From NCBI RefSeq assembly GCF_963675165.1, contig NC_087393.1, positions 480,002-544,001 on the forward strand: DNA of 64,000 nucleotides, given 5' to 3'. The position numbers were made by a program, and so were the translations under genes. Source of the stretch: Halichondria panicea (taxonomy: Eukaryota; Porifera; Demospongiae; Suberitida; Halichondriidae). The notes under the pieces were generated by a model, which saw nothing but the letters and a program-made list of their open reading frames with translations, ran no database searches and was not told the origin of the DNA. How positions within the stretch are numbered: the first letter of the stretch is position 1; every line of letters begins with the position of its first letter. Positions 35,123 to 47,501 of this stretch are shown here, one piece after another.

Positions 35123-35810
35123 CAGTGTGTACTGGATATTGCACGTACAGCTTATCTTAATACTTACCTATTACGTAAGAGTGGAGCCCTCTGCACACGA
35201 TACATTACAACAATGCTCGTCTATAATTATAATACTCTCACAATACGTGAAACACACCCACACAGAACAGTTGGCCTATGATCTCTACATGTATACACAG
35301 TGCTGTGTTGTACATATCACCTCTCCTTCTCTATCTAGGTCCTGATCGAGATGCTGACGCCGCTGGTAACTTCATCAGGGGTGAGTTTCTGGACAGGAAC
35401 CTGAACAAGAGCAAGATTGTCTTCCCCCATTTCACCACCGCCACCGACACCTCCAATATCAAAGTAAGTCATGTGACACTGTAGTATAAGTCATGTGACA
35501 CTGGTGTAGGTCATGTGACACTGTAGTACAAGTCATGTGACACTGGAGTGTAAGTCATGTGACACTGGTAGTAGGTCATGTGATACCGATACGTGCATGG
35601 AATACGTATAGAAGTTTGTTATGTGTCCTAGGCAATGTTTTGGCTTACATAGTGCTGAGTGTACCTATACACACACGTATATATACACAGCCATTGCTGT
35701 ATACTATATGGTGCTGTTATCATGTGATTGTCATGTGCCTGCAGATTGTAATGAGAGTGGTGTTGGACACAATTATTCGCGACAACCTGGAAGCAGCCAA
35801 CCTCCTCTAG
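30872..35810 (+). CDS. Heterotrimeric G-protein alpha subunit
   Basis: Nine exons: 30872-30995, 32163-32254, 32721-32974, 33157-33285, 34022-34151, 34530-34601, 34923-35010, 35339-35463 and 35745-35810 (about 360 residues). The N-terminus [12 protein letters not shown] has Gly2 and Cys4 suited to myristoylation and palmitoylation. Visible G motifs: GAGESGKST (P-loop), [11 protein letters not shown] (switch I with its Arg), [13 protein letters not shown] (switch II with catalytic Gln), FLNKVDLF (NKxD) and TTATDT (the TCAT position). The ARD helical domain lies between exons 2 and 4. The C-terminus is NLEAANLL, without the Cys at -4 that pertussis toxin modifies in Gi/o, so receptor coupling is probably not classic Gi. 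It acts at the plasma membrane downstream of GPCRs. The subfamily is uncertain. Confidence 0.93.
35031..35118 (+). repeat. (CA)n tract in G-alpha intron 7
   Basis: Pure CA repeat just inside the intron after exon 7. It is flanked by unique sequence and is not at the acceptor. Confidence 0.95.
35464..35585 (+). repeat. Short tandem repeat starting at the G-alpha exon 8 donor
   Basis: The donor sequence gtaagtcatgtgacactg is repeated about six times as gtcatgtgacactg with agtataa-type spacers. Several copies still contain gtaagt-like or gtaggt donor strings. Confidence 0.85.
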
Positions 35811-36619
35811 ACACTTAGCAAAACTTCCATAAATTTTTTTTTTGGCGTACTATGAGTAATTTTTCGTGTATATAATATACTCAACAGGTTTGCCTGTATA
35901 GCTACTGCACAAATAACATTGTATTCTAGAGAGTGTTGTACTTAGACAGTTATAGTTCTGGTACACAATCTGTATTTTGTGTTGTCTTACTTTGGTTGTG
36001 TTCGCTGTAACTCTATAGCTACGCTCTGTGTGTGTGTGTGTGTGTGTGTGCACCTGTATATATACTCTGTAAGAATTAATATTGCTGTCAATTGAAATGG
36101 TCATTTCTAAATATAGTACAACATTAATTTATGTATTGTCTTCATTTGCCTCCTCCCGTTTGTTCAATGGTTTGGGGACTCTTTCAGCTGCCATAACTTG
36201 AATTCCGTGGATTCAATTTCAACGATTTTATGATTTTCTAAAAGCGAGATCGTTCAAATGGTGTCATCAAAGTTTATATTTGAGAGATAACATATTTGCT
36301 AACTAGGCTACACCATGGTCCAAGGCTGAAAAATGACAAATTATGGCCTCAACAAAAAATTAATTATTTAAACACGTCATTTGAAACATCTGCTTCTAAA
36401 CTTTCAGGAACTCATTGACATTGAATCAACGTAACGGTACTAAAGTTATGGCTGTATATAAGTGGCTTTAGTACACCTAATATCATGCATGTCAACAACA
36501 TCAAGAGCTTATAATTTATATCCAGTTCACAATTAATGTTGATAAAACAATTGCTGTATGATTCAATCCTACATAAATTAAGATGGCCTGCCTCACATTT
36601 CAACATCAGAACATAATAA
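35811..36619. other. Convergent intergenic region with a foldback repeat copy
   Basis: This holds the 3' ends of G-alpha and ANKZF1. A foldback repeat copy occupies about 36165-36455 (ctgccataacttgaattccg to actaaagttatggctg). A short TG tract is at 36026-36050. No gene is seen. Confidence 0.7.
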
Positions 36620-38434
36620 TTAAGTGTGTTTTTGATTGTTCTCTAAGTGTTCTCTGTGTTGCTTCAAACAGGTCATAGAACAGTACTTGTAACTCAGTCT
36701 CTCAAAGGGCATCACTCCAGCCAGACCCTGACCACACCTACAACACCTGCCAGCCCTGCGCACGTGGGGGGGGCGGGTTAGACATGCAGTTGCATAGACA
36801 AAATATATTATATAAAAGTGAGTGGGAGACTAATTTCAGCCGAGAAAACAGAATGTCAAATCTTATGAATCTTCATAATGACAGAGGTATACACATATCA
36901 AGTGTGTATGGTGTGTGGGTGTGGTGTGAGGGTGTGTGTGGTGAGTGGGTGTGTACCTCACTACAGCAGTGTCAGAGGGCAGTTGGGTGGCTAATCTTCT
37001 CTCGGCTGCCAAAGCTCTTTTCTCTCTCCCACTCAATTCAGCCAATTTCTGTTCTCTTGACGACGATATTTTCTCTACCTCACGAACTGACTTCATCTCC
37101 TATGTACAGTAAAGCGGCAATCCATCAAATCACAATCAAAGAAATGCGACAGAATATTGAATAAGAGTGTATAAATAGAGATAATTATGTGTACCTTTTC
37201 TCGTTGTTTCCTCGCTTTTTTCTGGGCTTTCTTTTTCTCATTCGTCTTTTCTCGCCTCTCTTTCTCCATATCCTGCGTAAGTGGACTGGGAATGTGGGCG
37301 GAGTCATAATCGTATGCTGACGGATGTGATGCCATGAAGCGTCGGAATGAGTCACGCGCAGGTTTGTCCTTGGATACCAGATACGGGCTCTTTCCTGATA
37401 CATCCTTAACGACAGGGTCTGCCCCATGCAAGAGGAGAGACGATACAATAGCCACGTTTCCAGTGGCAGCTGCTACATGCAGTAGTGTGCTGCCACCCCA
37501 TAGACTATTGAGCATATCCAGTGGAGAAAGTTCGTTTGTGGCTTCTTGACTTGCTATAGGTTCCCCTTCAGTTGTGTTGACTGGCAGTGTTGCCTTGTGT
37601 GACAATGGTAGTGAGTGGTCTGCTAGAGGATGGAGGTGCACCTGCTCTGTGAGTTGACTACTGAGCATGACCAGTGGAGAAGGGCTGTTAGTGGCTTCTT
37701 GACTTTCCCCGTGTGGTTGTGACACTGTGGGTGAGTGGTCTGCTAGAGGGTGGAGGTGCAGTGAGTGCAGCTGCTCAGTCAGTAGCTCTGCATTGTCCTC
37801 AGGGTCGCAGCAAGTCTTCAACAGTTTCTGAACAGCATCAGGGAACACTGTGGGTGGGGGGATTTATTAATTTATTTTGTTCATATAATAATATTATTAT
37901 GCTTATAAAGTATATACGGACCTTCTTGTTTTTCAGTCACTTTCTTTCTCCTCTTTTTCTTGCTAATCTTTTCATCGCTGCTTTTCTCCACAGTCACTTT
38001 AGACGATTGATTTTGATTAACTCCTTCATCACTCAGTTCTAAATCAGCGACAGCCTCAGCAACCACCACCTCTTTCCTTGCTGAAATATTGGGAGAGGAC
38101 TTCTTCTTGGCTCGTGGTGATTTCCTCACAGCAGTTTGCTCCCTCCCAACCAACGCTGACAGAGGGACCTTGTATACACTAGCTAGCTGAGAATGGACTC
38201 TCTTCACTTCAGACAGTGTCGGCCTTCTTGTGGGAAATGGAATTGCACGTAATCGAGGATCATCTTTTGAGAACGGAGCTTTGCCTCCTCCGATTAGAAT
38301 ATCACGACTGTATTTGGGAGTTTTGATGAATATGGCACTGGCCTCTTGTACATGGACATCCCATGATGCTACGAGGTCTTGTGTCTCTTGAGCTAGTGCG
38401 GTCTCGTTATAGCGTCTCAGACTGGCACCAGCTG

Positions 38435-38465
<31 letters not shown>

Positions 38466-39709
38466 GGGAGGGGGTTGTGAGTGTGTGTGTGGAGGGGGTT
38501 GTGAGTGGAGTGTGTGGAGTGTGTGTGTGGGGGAGGGGGTTGTGAGTGGAGTGGGTGACTTACTTTGGCCCGTGTCCTCCCCCCTGTGCGTCCCTCACTG
38601 ACTGTGCTGTGCCTCTCTTGGCCCTCACTGTGTAGCGATGGAAGGTCTTGTGAGCCACTACCGTATGACTGAGGGAGGGGAGGGACATCAATCATAGTTA
38701 GGTCTCACAAAATCATACGATGGTACTGAATAATTAGAGCAGTCTGTAAGATATTACAGTACAACCCACCCTCTAAATACAGCTCCAGCGAAATGACCAC
38801 CAGATCTCATCAGGACAATCCAGACCTGCTCGTTTGTTAGACTCTTTATTGCCTCCACTTTAGCCCCACCCCTCTTAGCCCTGGTGACAGTGCTTCGATA
38901 CACGGCAAACAGTTTCTGGCCGTTTTTATCGGTCGTGGTGAAGTAGATGAATGGTGTTTGTGATAGCTCGCTGTTAAGGGGGCGTGGTTCATCCTCCTTG
39001 CCAGAGTGGGCGGAGTCACTCTCTGACCCAGATATACTTGATAGATCTCCTGTGGGGGAAAATGTAAATTTATTCATAGAATAATTTATCAAAATACCTA
39101 CTGTACCTGAAATTTTTTCAAAGTCCTCTTGATTGACGTGGGTAAGCCCCTTTAATTTCCTCTTGAGATTGTAGCGATGCCAGTCCAGCTGGTAGTGCTC
39201 CACCTGCTCCTCACGGATCGTAAAACCCGTCTGACAGGTATTGCAAAACATCTCCTTCCGTACTTCTTGAGCGGTCAGTTGATTTAGGGTTATATACTCC
39301 ACTGAGGATGCTCCCATCTCCTCTCCTGGGGGCATGACATCATCGTTAGCGCTAGCATCTTCGTCGTCGTCAATGCTCATAAGCTCCTCCAGTGAAATGA
39401 GGCGAATTAAACTGTCCGGTACAGAAGGAGGACCTGTGATGGAAAGATATACAAGTGTCTGGATTAATTAGTGAACCATAATTATGAATTGTAGACGTAA
39501 GCATTGTATATTCCTGCGATATGGATACTGCGGTAATACAGTATTTATTGTGATAAGAGGTTTATACCAGAAGTGGACGTGGTTGTATCTCCAGCATCTT
39601 CGTCCCCCTCTCCACTCAAGGCTCTGAGCTCAGGGTGACCCAGGATCACACCTGCTGTCTTGCTGTACAGTAGAATAGAGCTCCCTCTCTCTTTACTCGC
39701 CATTGACAT
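36620..39709 (-). CDS. ANKZF1: ANKZF1/Vms1-type peptidyl-tRNA hydrolase of ribosome quality control
   Basis: Exons: 39709-39568, 39432-39107, 39049-38769, about 38670-38565, 38437-37922, 37849-37196, 37099-36957 and about 36758-36620. The N-terminal part has a C2H2-type finger ([19 protein letters not shown], then [11 protein letters not shown]). The release-factor-like VLRF1 domain follows: [49 protein letters not shown]. The GTAQ motif supplies the conserved catalytic Gln. Ankyrin repeats ([20 protein letters not shown]), a Lys/Arg-rich coiled coil and a C-terminal zinc site ([17 protein letters not shown]) follow. The enzyme releases stalled nascent chains from 60S-bound tRNA and interacts with p97/VCP. 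An imperfect Ser/Pro/His-rich duplication (HLHPLADHS) precedes the ankyrin repeats. The start MSMASK is the first ATG in the exon. Confidence 0.93.
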
Positions 39710-39931
39710 TGTAGAGTCCTCACTGGTTCACATTTGCTGCAAGGCTAATTTATATAATAATTATAGCTGACAATATTATTGCCATCAGTGTTGCAATCCC
39801 CGCTCCTATACCTCGAGGCATTTGTTATTCAGAGTCATACGGTTAAGATCATCAATGCAGATTTGAATTCTTGTAGATATAATTGTATGTAATTATAGTC
39901 TCGACCCGTACCGTCTGGCGAGACAAAAATA
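39710..39931. promoter_or_regulatory. Head-to-head promoter between ANKZF1 and the PHB-depolymerase-like gene
   Basis: Start codons on opposite strands are about 220 bp apart, so the promoter is shared. The sequence is AT-rich with no clear element that I can name. Confidence 0.5.
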
Positions 39932-41534
39932 ATGAAGATGACTTGTAAGATTGCAGTAGCTCTCTTGTTCTTTGCTGCTTTGGCTGGAGGACTTGGCAAG
40001 GCCCCTAAACTAGGTGAGATACCTTCATGTGTTTTGTGTTGCTTGCATCTTTATGCCTGGGTAATTATTAATTTTTTGGCTTCCCAGCTCCATACAATGT
40101 GGACAAGGCCCTGCTGTCTGTGTCCGGCCTCTCCTCTGGTGGGTTCTTTGCAGTCCAGTTTCATGTGGCATTCTCTGCAACCATCATGGGAGCCGGAATA
40201 GTGGCAGGAGGTATGGGGGCTAGCTATAATACACAAGGATAACGATATAATTTATGATTTTTGAGTCGCCGAGACAAAAAAGAATACATGTACCTCAAGA
40301 CAAGAGGTCAAACTGACGTCTCATAAATAATACCCCCTTGGAATGCAGCGTGGTACATGTACTCTGTATATTTAATAGCTGAGCTACTGCTTGTAGCTGT
40401 ATAAAAAACAAATAGCTACTTGTATTTTGCCTCTCAACTACAGTCATTACCTCTTATCCTGCAGGCCCATTCTTCTGTGCACAGGATAACCTTGACATAG
40501 CTCTATCTGCTTGCACCAAATCCCCTGAGCTCATCTCAGTGGATAAACTGATAGCAATAACCTACACCACAGCTCTGGGTGGTACCATTGACAAACCATC
40601 TCACCTCAGCAGTGATCGAGTGTACTTGTTCTCTGGGAGCCTGGACTCTATAGTTAACCCAGGAGTGATGAAGAAACTAGCTCAGTACTACTCCAGCTTT
40701 GTAACGAAAGGAGACGTGTATTCCATGTTTTCCATACCAGCAGAACATGCAATGGTAGGTAACCTCAAGCAGGACTGTAAAACCAGTGGCTGGAGGGGGG
40801 AACTGCCCCCACGGCTGCAAATATATTATCTGTCTCTCCCTTAGGTTACTGACAACTACGGCCATAACTGTAGTGTGTTCTCTTCACCTTTCATCAACAA
40901 CTGTCACTTCCCTCTGGCCTACGATATCTTGAACCAAATCTACCAAGATGTCCAGCCTGCAGACCACAGCCTCGCAAACCCCTCAAATGTAAGCATAGCT
41001 ACTAACTCTGCATTTAGTTATTTCACTCTTTCTGCAGCTAATGGAGTTTGATCAGTCAGAATTTTTTGCCGACCTTCCCGGAGCAGTGGATATGGACAGC
41101 ACTGGATTTATCTATGTACCCACTAAATGTCAGAATAAGACTGTTGGTATGTGTAATATTTGATCATTTTTCTTGATTTAATTTTTTTTCGCTCCCTAGT
41201 TTGTAGACTACACGCTGTGTTTCATGGCTGTCGTCAAGGGAGAAAGTACGTATCTAATGAATATGCCCTTCATGCTGGATACAATGCAGTGGCAGAACTG
41301 AACAATATTATTCTACTTTATCCGCAAGCGACCAACTCCACATATAACCCTAAAGGTTGCTGGGATTGGTGAGTGCTTCACTATTCAATACAAAATGTAG
41401 CAGTATTCGCATTCCTTTATCAATTTATTATTGCTTGTTCCCAAAGGTGGGGATATACATCGACTGCCTACAGCTCTAAGCTGGGACCACAGATAGCTGG
41501 AGTTAAGCTAATGCTGGACAGAATTGTGTACTAG
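39932..41534 (+). CDS. Secreted poly(3-hydroxybutyrate) depolymerase-like esterase
   Basis: Seven exons: 39932-40013, 40088-40210, 40465-40754, 40845-40988, 41038-41146, 41200-41368 and 41447-41534 (about 334 residues). The N-terminus MKMTCKIAVALLFFAALAGG is a clear signal peptide. The mature part is an alpha/beta hydrolase of the PHB depolymerase type. VSGLSSGGFFAVQFHVAFS holds the GxSxG nucleophile. SGSLDSIVNPGVM probably carries the acid. FHGCRQGRKYV is the oxyanion block. AEHAMVTDNYGHNCS fits the His region, and NPKGCWDWWGYTS is the typical C-terminal block. The family cleaves short-chain polyester or related esters outside the cell. In an animal it could digest PHB granules of captured or symbiotic bacteria (inference). 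The enzyme is best known from bacteria, and its many ordinary introns show it is resident in this genome. Confidence 0.85.
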
Positions 41535-41833
41535 CTGTATATAGTGTGTGTGTGTGTACATGTGCAGTGGTTATCCTTGCGTTCTATTTGCTTTTATCCG
41601 TATTCAATTTTAATTATTGCGTTGTGCGTTGCAATTATTCATTATTAGTGACACGTGACGTATGGATGTAAACAATGAAGAATTTTAGTAAAGATGTACG
41701 CTTCTAACTCATCGTTTAGGCCTATAACAGAGTCACACAGAGCATCAAGATAGTCTCTACACTACCGGAGCTAAGATACAAGTCATTAGAACATATCAAA
41801 ACAAGTCCAGAAGCTTCACAAGCATCAGCAACC

Positions 41834-43596
41834 ATGAATGTTTCACTACCAGACCCTCTAGGGCATAGACAGAACTCCTGGGAGAATAGAATGCCTGGGT
41901 CACCAGCGAGCAGCCCTGTCACAGAGAAACCCTTCCATTACTCGTAGGTTTACTATACTCACTCATACTTGTCAACACACACACACTGCACGCATTGTGA
42001 GTATTACTAGACATGCTAAATCATATACTGTGGATGTGCATTATAGGAGAATGTATCTACTGGTGGGTGTGTGTAATGTATTACAATGAGCCATTATTAT
42101 TTTGGGGGTGTATAAGAGGACTGTAATATCAAGATCTCCTTGTTATGGCAGCAGCTGGCGGCTTATCAGTTGTCATGGTCCGTCGGTTACATGCCAGAGT
42201 TTGATAAATCCTTTGAACCTCCCCTCTCATCAATATTGTATTACCTTGTCCATTTCGTTTAGTAGTAAGGAAAGGTTTGATCATAAGGCTTCCATTACTC
42301 ACATGATTATACTGAACGTTAGCCAGCAACTTCAAGGCTCTCTGTTTATATAGTGCAGCAGTCATTTCATACCTTACAGTATACACTTGTGAACCTCCCT
42401 TATTATAAATTTCTGCAGATATTTGAAGGAGTTTCGAGTGGAGCAATGTAAGGCCTTCCTCCAGCACAAGTGCAGCCAGCATCGTCCCTACACTTGCTTC
42501 CACTGGCACTTCATGAACCAGAGGCGCAGACGACCCACGAAGAAAAGAGACGGCACCTTCAGCTATAGTCCCGATGTCTACTGCTCCACGTATGACGAGA
42601 CCACTGGGATGTGTCCTAATGGAGAGGAGTAAGTCCCTCTAGTTATATATAGTGGAGAGGAGTAAGCCCCTCTAATTAATTATAATGGAGAGGAACAAGC
42701 TCCTGTAATAATTTTAGCTCTTGTAATTAAAGAGTACCATAATAGCATAATAGTGAACTAGAGGTAGCCCTTGTAATTAGTATATAGACACATCTTTAGT
42801 GGATTTTTGGCACACGAATTTTAGATGTGCTTTGACTCTATTATTATGACTACCTGTATAATTTGACCACACCCACTCAGGTGTCCGTACCTACATCGTA
42901 CTGCTGGAGACACAGAGAGAAGATATCACCTCCGCTACTACAAGACAAGCACATGTGTGTATGAGACAGACTCGAGAGGTTTCTGTATCAAGAATGGGCC
43001 CCACTGTGCATTCGCCCACGGACCTCATGATATCAGACCACCAGTGTACGATGTGCGAGAGCTACAGGGGGGTGGGCTGGAAGATGAGGAGAGATTGATA
43101 TCCCCCCTCGTGGGGAGCTTGGAGAAGGAGAGGGGAGTACTAGTGGATGATCCTCGGTGGCAAGGTTAGCAGCCTCCCCCTTTCCCCCATCTCTCTCCCC
43201 TTTTCTTTACAATAATTATTTCCTACTTATCCCCACTGTCCCCCACACTTACATTGTATTTATAGTTATTCCTTTGTGTGTTGCAAATTACATAAAATGC
43301 TGACTATTGTTGATTTGAAGACCTTTGAAAGCCTTGTCAGCATTCATTAGGACAATGGTATTAGCCACTGGTGCAGCTGTTGATGCCAGTACCTACGTGT
43401 AGCTCATATAAGGGTGATGACTTCCTGGCAGGGCTGTATGTTATTGGATATCACTGAATGTATATCTTTAGATCATCTTAGGTAATGGCAATGCAATTAC
43501 TAATACTGTAAACACTGTAAACACACACGTACACACACACACACGCACGCACGCACGCACACGCACGCACACACACACACACACACGCACACACAC

Positions 43597-43641
<45 letters not shown>

Positions 43642-46600
43642 GTAGCTTTGTGTTGACGTACTACAAGACAGGGCCGTGTAAGAGACCTCCTCGACTCTGC
43701 AGACAGGGCTATGCTTGTCCATTCTACCACAACAACAAGGACAGGAGGAGAACACCAAAGACACACAAATATCGGTAGGCACTACATATTACAGTGTCAG
43801 AAACCATATGACCTATGACCAGTATACAATACATTGGCATCAGTGCATTTCAAGGTCTATTGTGTATGTATGTATGTTTTGTTAGCTCAAGCCCCTAAAT
43901 TTCTTGTGTGTAAAGTTGATTATCAATACACACCCTCACTCCTCACACACGCCCACACCACCCACTCCTCACAGGTCCACGCCTTGTCCTAACGTGAAGC
44001 TCAACGATGAGTGGAGTGACTCGGTCCACTGTGACCAGGGAGATGCATGCCAGTACTGCCACACACGAACAGAGCAACAGTTCCATCCGGAGATTTACAA
44101 GTCCACCAAGTGCAACGATGTGCAGCAAACTGGCTACTGCCCCAGAGGACCATTCTGTGCCTTTGCTCATGGCGAGAGTAAGCCCCTATAATCAATGCAT
44201 CTACATGACTGTATTGAAATTTATAATTCCATTAAAACCTCCTCTTCATTTGACTTATATTCATTATGTACAGAGGAATTGACAGCTCCAAGAGACCTCA
44301 CAGATGAGCCCATGATCACCACACCCAGCCCAGTCATGGTGAGTGGGGTCAGCATAGTAGCCATCTTACTCTTCCATTCACAAAGCCCCTGCATGTGTTG
44401 TTACTGGTTAGCTGTAGCTCCTTGCCAGGTCAGCCTGTAGTAGCATATGCGTGCACAATCACCACAATGTACTGTGTGTGGATTCCCCTTCATTTTATGT
44501 TGCTTTTAAACCATACATGACATGTAATGTACCGCAAAACCAGTAAGTTATAATTAGGACTGGCAGTGTAGTAGCTTTTTACAGTGTATGTCATTGTACA
44601 TGTCAATACTACAGTGTGTATATCTGTGTACAGGCTGGTTCCTCTGTTCCTGCTCCCTCGTTGTCTGGCCACACTGGTATATTGTCCACCTCCCCACACT
44701 CCACCTCTCTCCCTCGTCCCATTGGTCGCCCGGCCAGTCGTGGAGGGGCCGTGGCCTTGGGAACGGGGGAAGGGTTTCAGAAAGCACCGGGTGCAGAGGT
44801 CAAGAGTAAATCATTTGAGGAAGATCAAATCGCTGTAAGCACTCATAGTACACAATAATAATATGGGTCATTGGATAACTTTGATACTTTGTCATTGTAT
44901 AGCTTTGATACTTGTTTACTTTGTTGCTACGTGTATTATACATTGTACGTGATGCTTGTATTATGTAACATTGCTCTATTGGAGCATGCTCTATAGAGTC
45001 AGCCTTTATTATTGTGAATGTACGTAGCATTTTGTTGTGTATTTTGTGATGGAAGCATGTTAGGAATGTGGCTCATTGCACACACTCATCACACAGCTGT
45101 ATCTGCGTAAACAAGTACAAGCCATCGACAGTGACTACACAATCGATGATGGGGAAAAATCACGGAGAAAGGTAATCAAAAATCATCAGATAGTGTGTGT
45201 GTGTGTGTGTGCTACAGTAGTGTACACGTATAGTTATGATTATGCTAACTGCATGTGCTTTATACTATTTACTTCCTCTACGGGGGGCACTGTGACGTAC
45301 TGGATATGTTTAGTTTTGTGTGTGTATATTAAAGTTACAAATGCACACACACACACACTCAGAATTTGTTGAGGCTATCTCTGAGCTCTAGTGCTGGCAT
45401 GAGTCCGGACACCAACTTTCCTCAGGCCCACAGTCTCCCCTCTAGCGTGTCCGATACCCTCGAGGCAATGGTGGGTGGTGGTCTAGATGACCTCACCTTA
45501 GAGGACATTGACTCAGCAGGCCTCACTGACGACCCATCAGATGTAAGAATTTTATATACTATAGACTTGTTAAAATATTGAATATTGAAGAAATTGATCT
45601 TTTTCTATAATAGTATACTTTAGCTACTAATTATGTCCTGTCTTTCTTCGACAGATGTACAACCCTCGTCGTATGGTGGATCGTTCTCCCATGGCTCAGG
45701 GTTTCCTCCAGACATTGCACCAGCCCAGTCGTAACTCCTCGTCCTCATCGTACCCCTACTCCACCCCCCTAGGACCTCTCTCTCCGTACGGGCCCTCCTC
45801 TGGACTGCCACAGGTGGGGCTCTCTTTGATGCAGTGTCTGTTACTCTGCAGTATGTGTACCCTAAACTTTTGTGCATTCTGGATAACTTTTAGTCAATGG
45901 TTCTCGGGGACTCTTTCATTTGCCATAACTTGAATTCCGTGGATCCAATTTCAACAATTTTATGATTTTCTGAAAGCTTAGAGAGAGACCTTTCAAATGG
46001 TGTCATCAAAGGTCATATTTGAGAGATAAAGTATTTGCCAATTGGCTCTACCATGGATTATAGCCCATGGTCCAAAGCCAAATTATGGCCCTGGCGAAAT
46101 TTTGGATTTGAGCACATCATTTGAAAGGTCTCTTTATAATGTTTTTGAAAAATTGGACGAATGGTACTCAAGTTATGAACTGTTGAAATAATTATGCCAA
46201 CTACCCCCCCCCTTCGTTTGTACAGTATGAGGAATGCAATGTATAAATTATTCCCACACATCGTCAGAGTCATCCCGGTCCGTTCCATCACATCCAGACG
46301 TTTGGCTCAGGGGGTGGGTTCTCGGGACCATCCCCCCACCACCCTCCCTCATCCCCCGGACCCCTTCACTCTCCCTACCACCCCCAACAGCAACAACAAC
46401 AACAGCAGCAGCAGCAGCAGCGTTACGGACAGCATTCCCTGAGGGCACCGCCTGCATCACCCAGCAAACAGTCACCCATGGTATGTACAGTATGTGTGTG
46501 AAGAATTCTCTCAACTGGTTGTACTCTAATCTGCTAGGAGCTGTTTAAAGCATTTTTGTGTGTGCTTAGGCTTAATAGGAATGTTGCTAGCTGGTCAAAT

Positions 46601-47501
46601 CTTCCCATTGTTCACGGTACTTTCTTTGAATTTGTCAAGCTGTGTGAAAGTACAAAGTACACTGTAGTACCAGTCTCTTTCTATGTTTTATGTGTCACCC
46701 TCCCTTTATCAAACTTTCTGTGTGTGTGTGTGTGTGTGTTTGTAGTTCCATGCTGCAATGGGCTCACCTATAGAGAAGTCAGAACTGGCTTCTCTAAAAG
46801 ATGAGCTGAGACAAACCAAGCACCAGCTGGCACTATTCCACGACTCTTGGAAACAAGCCAAACTGGCGTGCGAGGCGTGGAAGAAAGAAGCCGAAGGTGC
46901 TGCAGGCTTGGAGTCTAAACTGAGGGAGATGGAGGGGAAGGTACGGGGCCTACAGAGTGCTGCTCCACTGAGAGGCCTGGAGAACACTGATGTTACTAGA
47001 CTTCCATTGTCCAAACTGGAGCAAGTACAGCAGCAGTTGAGGGGAGATTTGGAGAGAGTGGAGACGGTGAGATTGTATAGCCAGAACCTGAGTACCTGTT
47101 TTATATACTTCATACTTTATGTTTGTAGGCTAGGTATTATCTGAGTAGGGAATTAATAGCTGTATTATGCAACCCTTAAAAGAAAAAATTATTAATGTTG
47201 TTATATAATTATACCACGGACACATACACACACACAGAGCTTATGTAATACAATGTATTCACATACGCCCCCTTTACCCACACACACCACACCACACACA
47301 CACACACCATACACACAGTCTATTCGACAACGAGTACCGATCCTCTGTACCCAATGTAAAGAGTATCCTCGGGTGATCCTGATGCAGCCTTGTAACCACT
47401 GTGTACTGTGTGAGACATGTGCAGAAAGAATGGGGAACGATAGCACCTGCCCCTACTGTAACGAGCGGATCACTGGATGCACCAAAGTCATCCTCCCCTA
47501 G
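41834..47501 (+). CDS. UNK: Unkempt-family CCCH zinc-finger/RING RNA-binding protein
   Basis: Thirteen exons: 41834-41943, 42419-42628, 42881-43164, 43639-43774, 43975-44177, 44274-44338, 44634-44834, 45097-45171, 45363-45542, 45655-45813, 46268-46480, 46746-47066 and 47319-47501. The N-terminal half has the tandem CCCH fingers of Unkempt: LKEFRVEQCKAFLQHKCSQH, CPYLHRTAGDTERRYHLRYY, GFCIKNGPHCAFAHG, YYKTGPCKRPPRLCRQGYAC and CNDVQQTGYCPRGPFCAFAH. A Ser/Pro-rich middle and a Gln run (46386-46420) come next, followed by a coiled coil (SELASLKDELRQTKHQLALF). The C-terminal RING is CTQCKEYPRVILMQPCNHCV, then CPYCNERITGCTKVILP. Animal Unkempt binds UAG/U-rich mRNA sites and represses translation. 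Probable 5' UTR is at 41700-41833. The intron before exon 11 contains a foldback repeat (45888-46190). Confidence 0.93.
43511..43638 (+). repeat. (CA)n/(CACG)n tract ending at an Unkempt acceptor
   Basis: CA repeats with CG interruptions continue to the AG at 43637-43638 and so form the upstream tract of the exon 4 splice site. Confidence 0.9.
45888..46190. repeat. Foldback repeat copy in an Unkempt intron
   Basis: This copy runs from ttgccataacttgaattccg to tggtactcaagttatgaact, with tatagcccatggtccaaagc at the centre. Confidence 0.85.
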
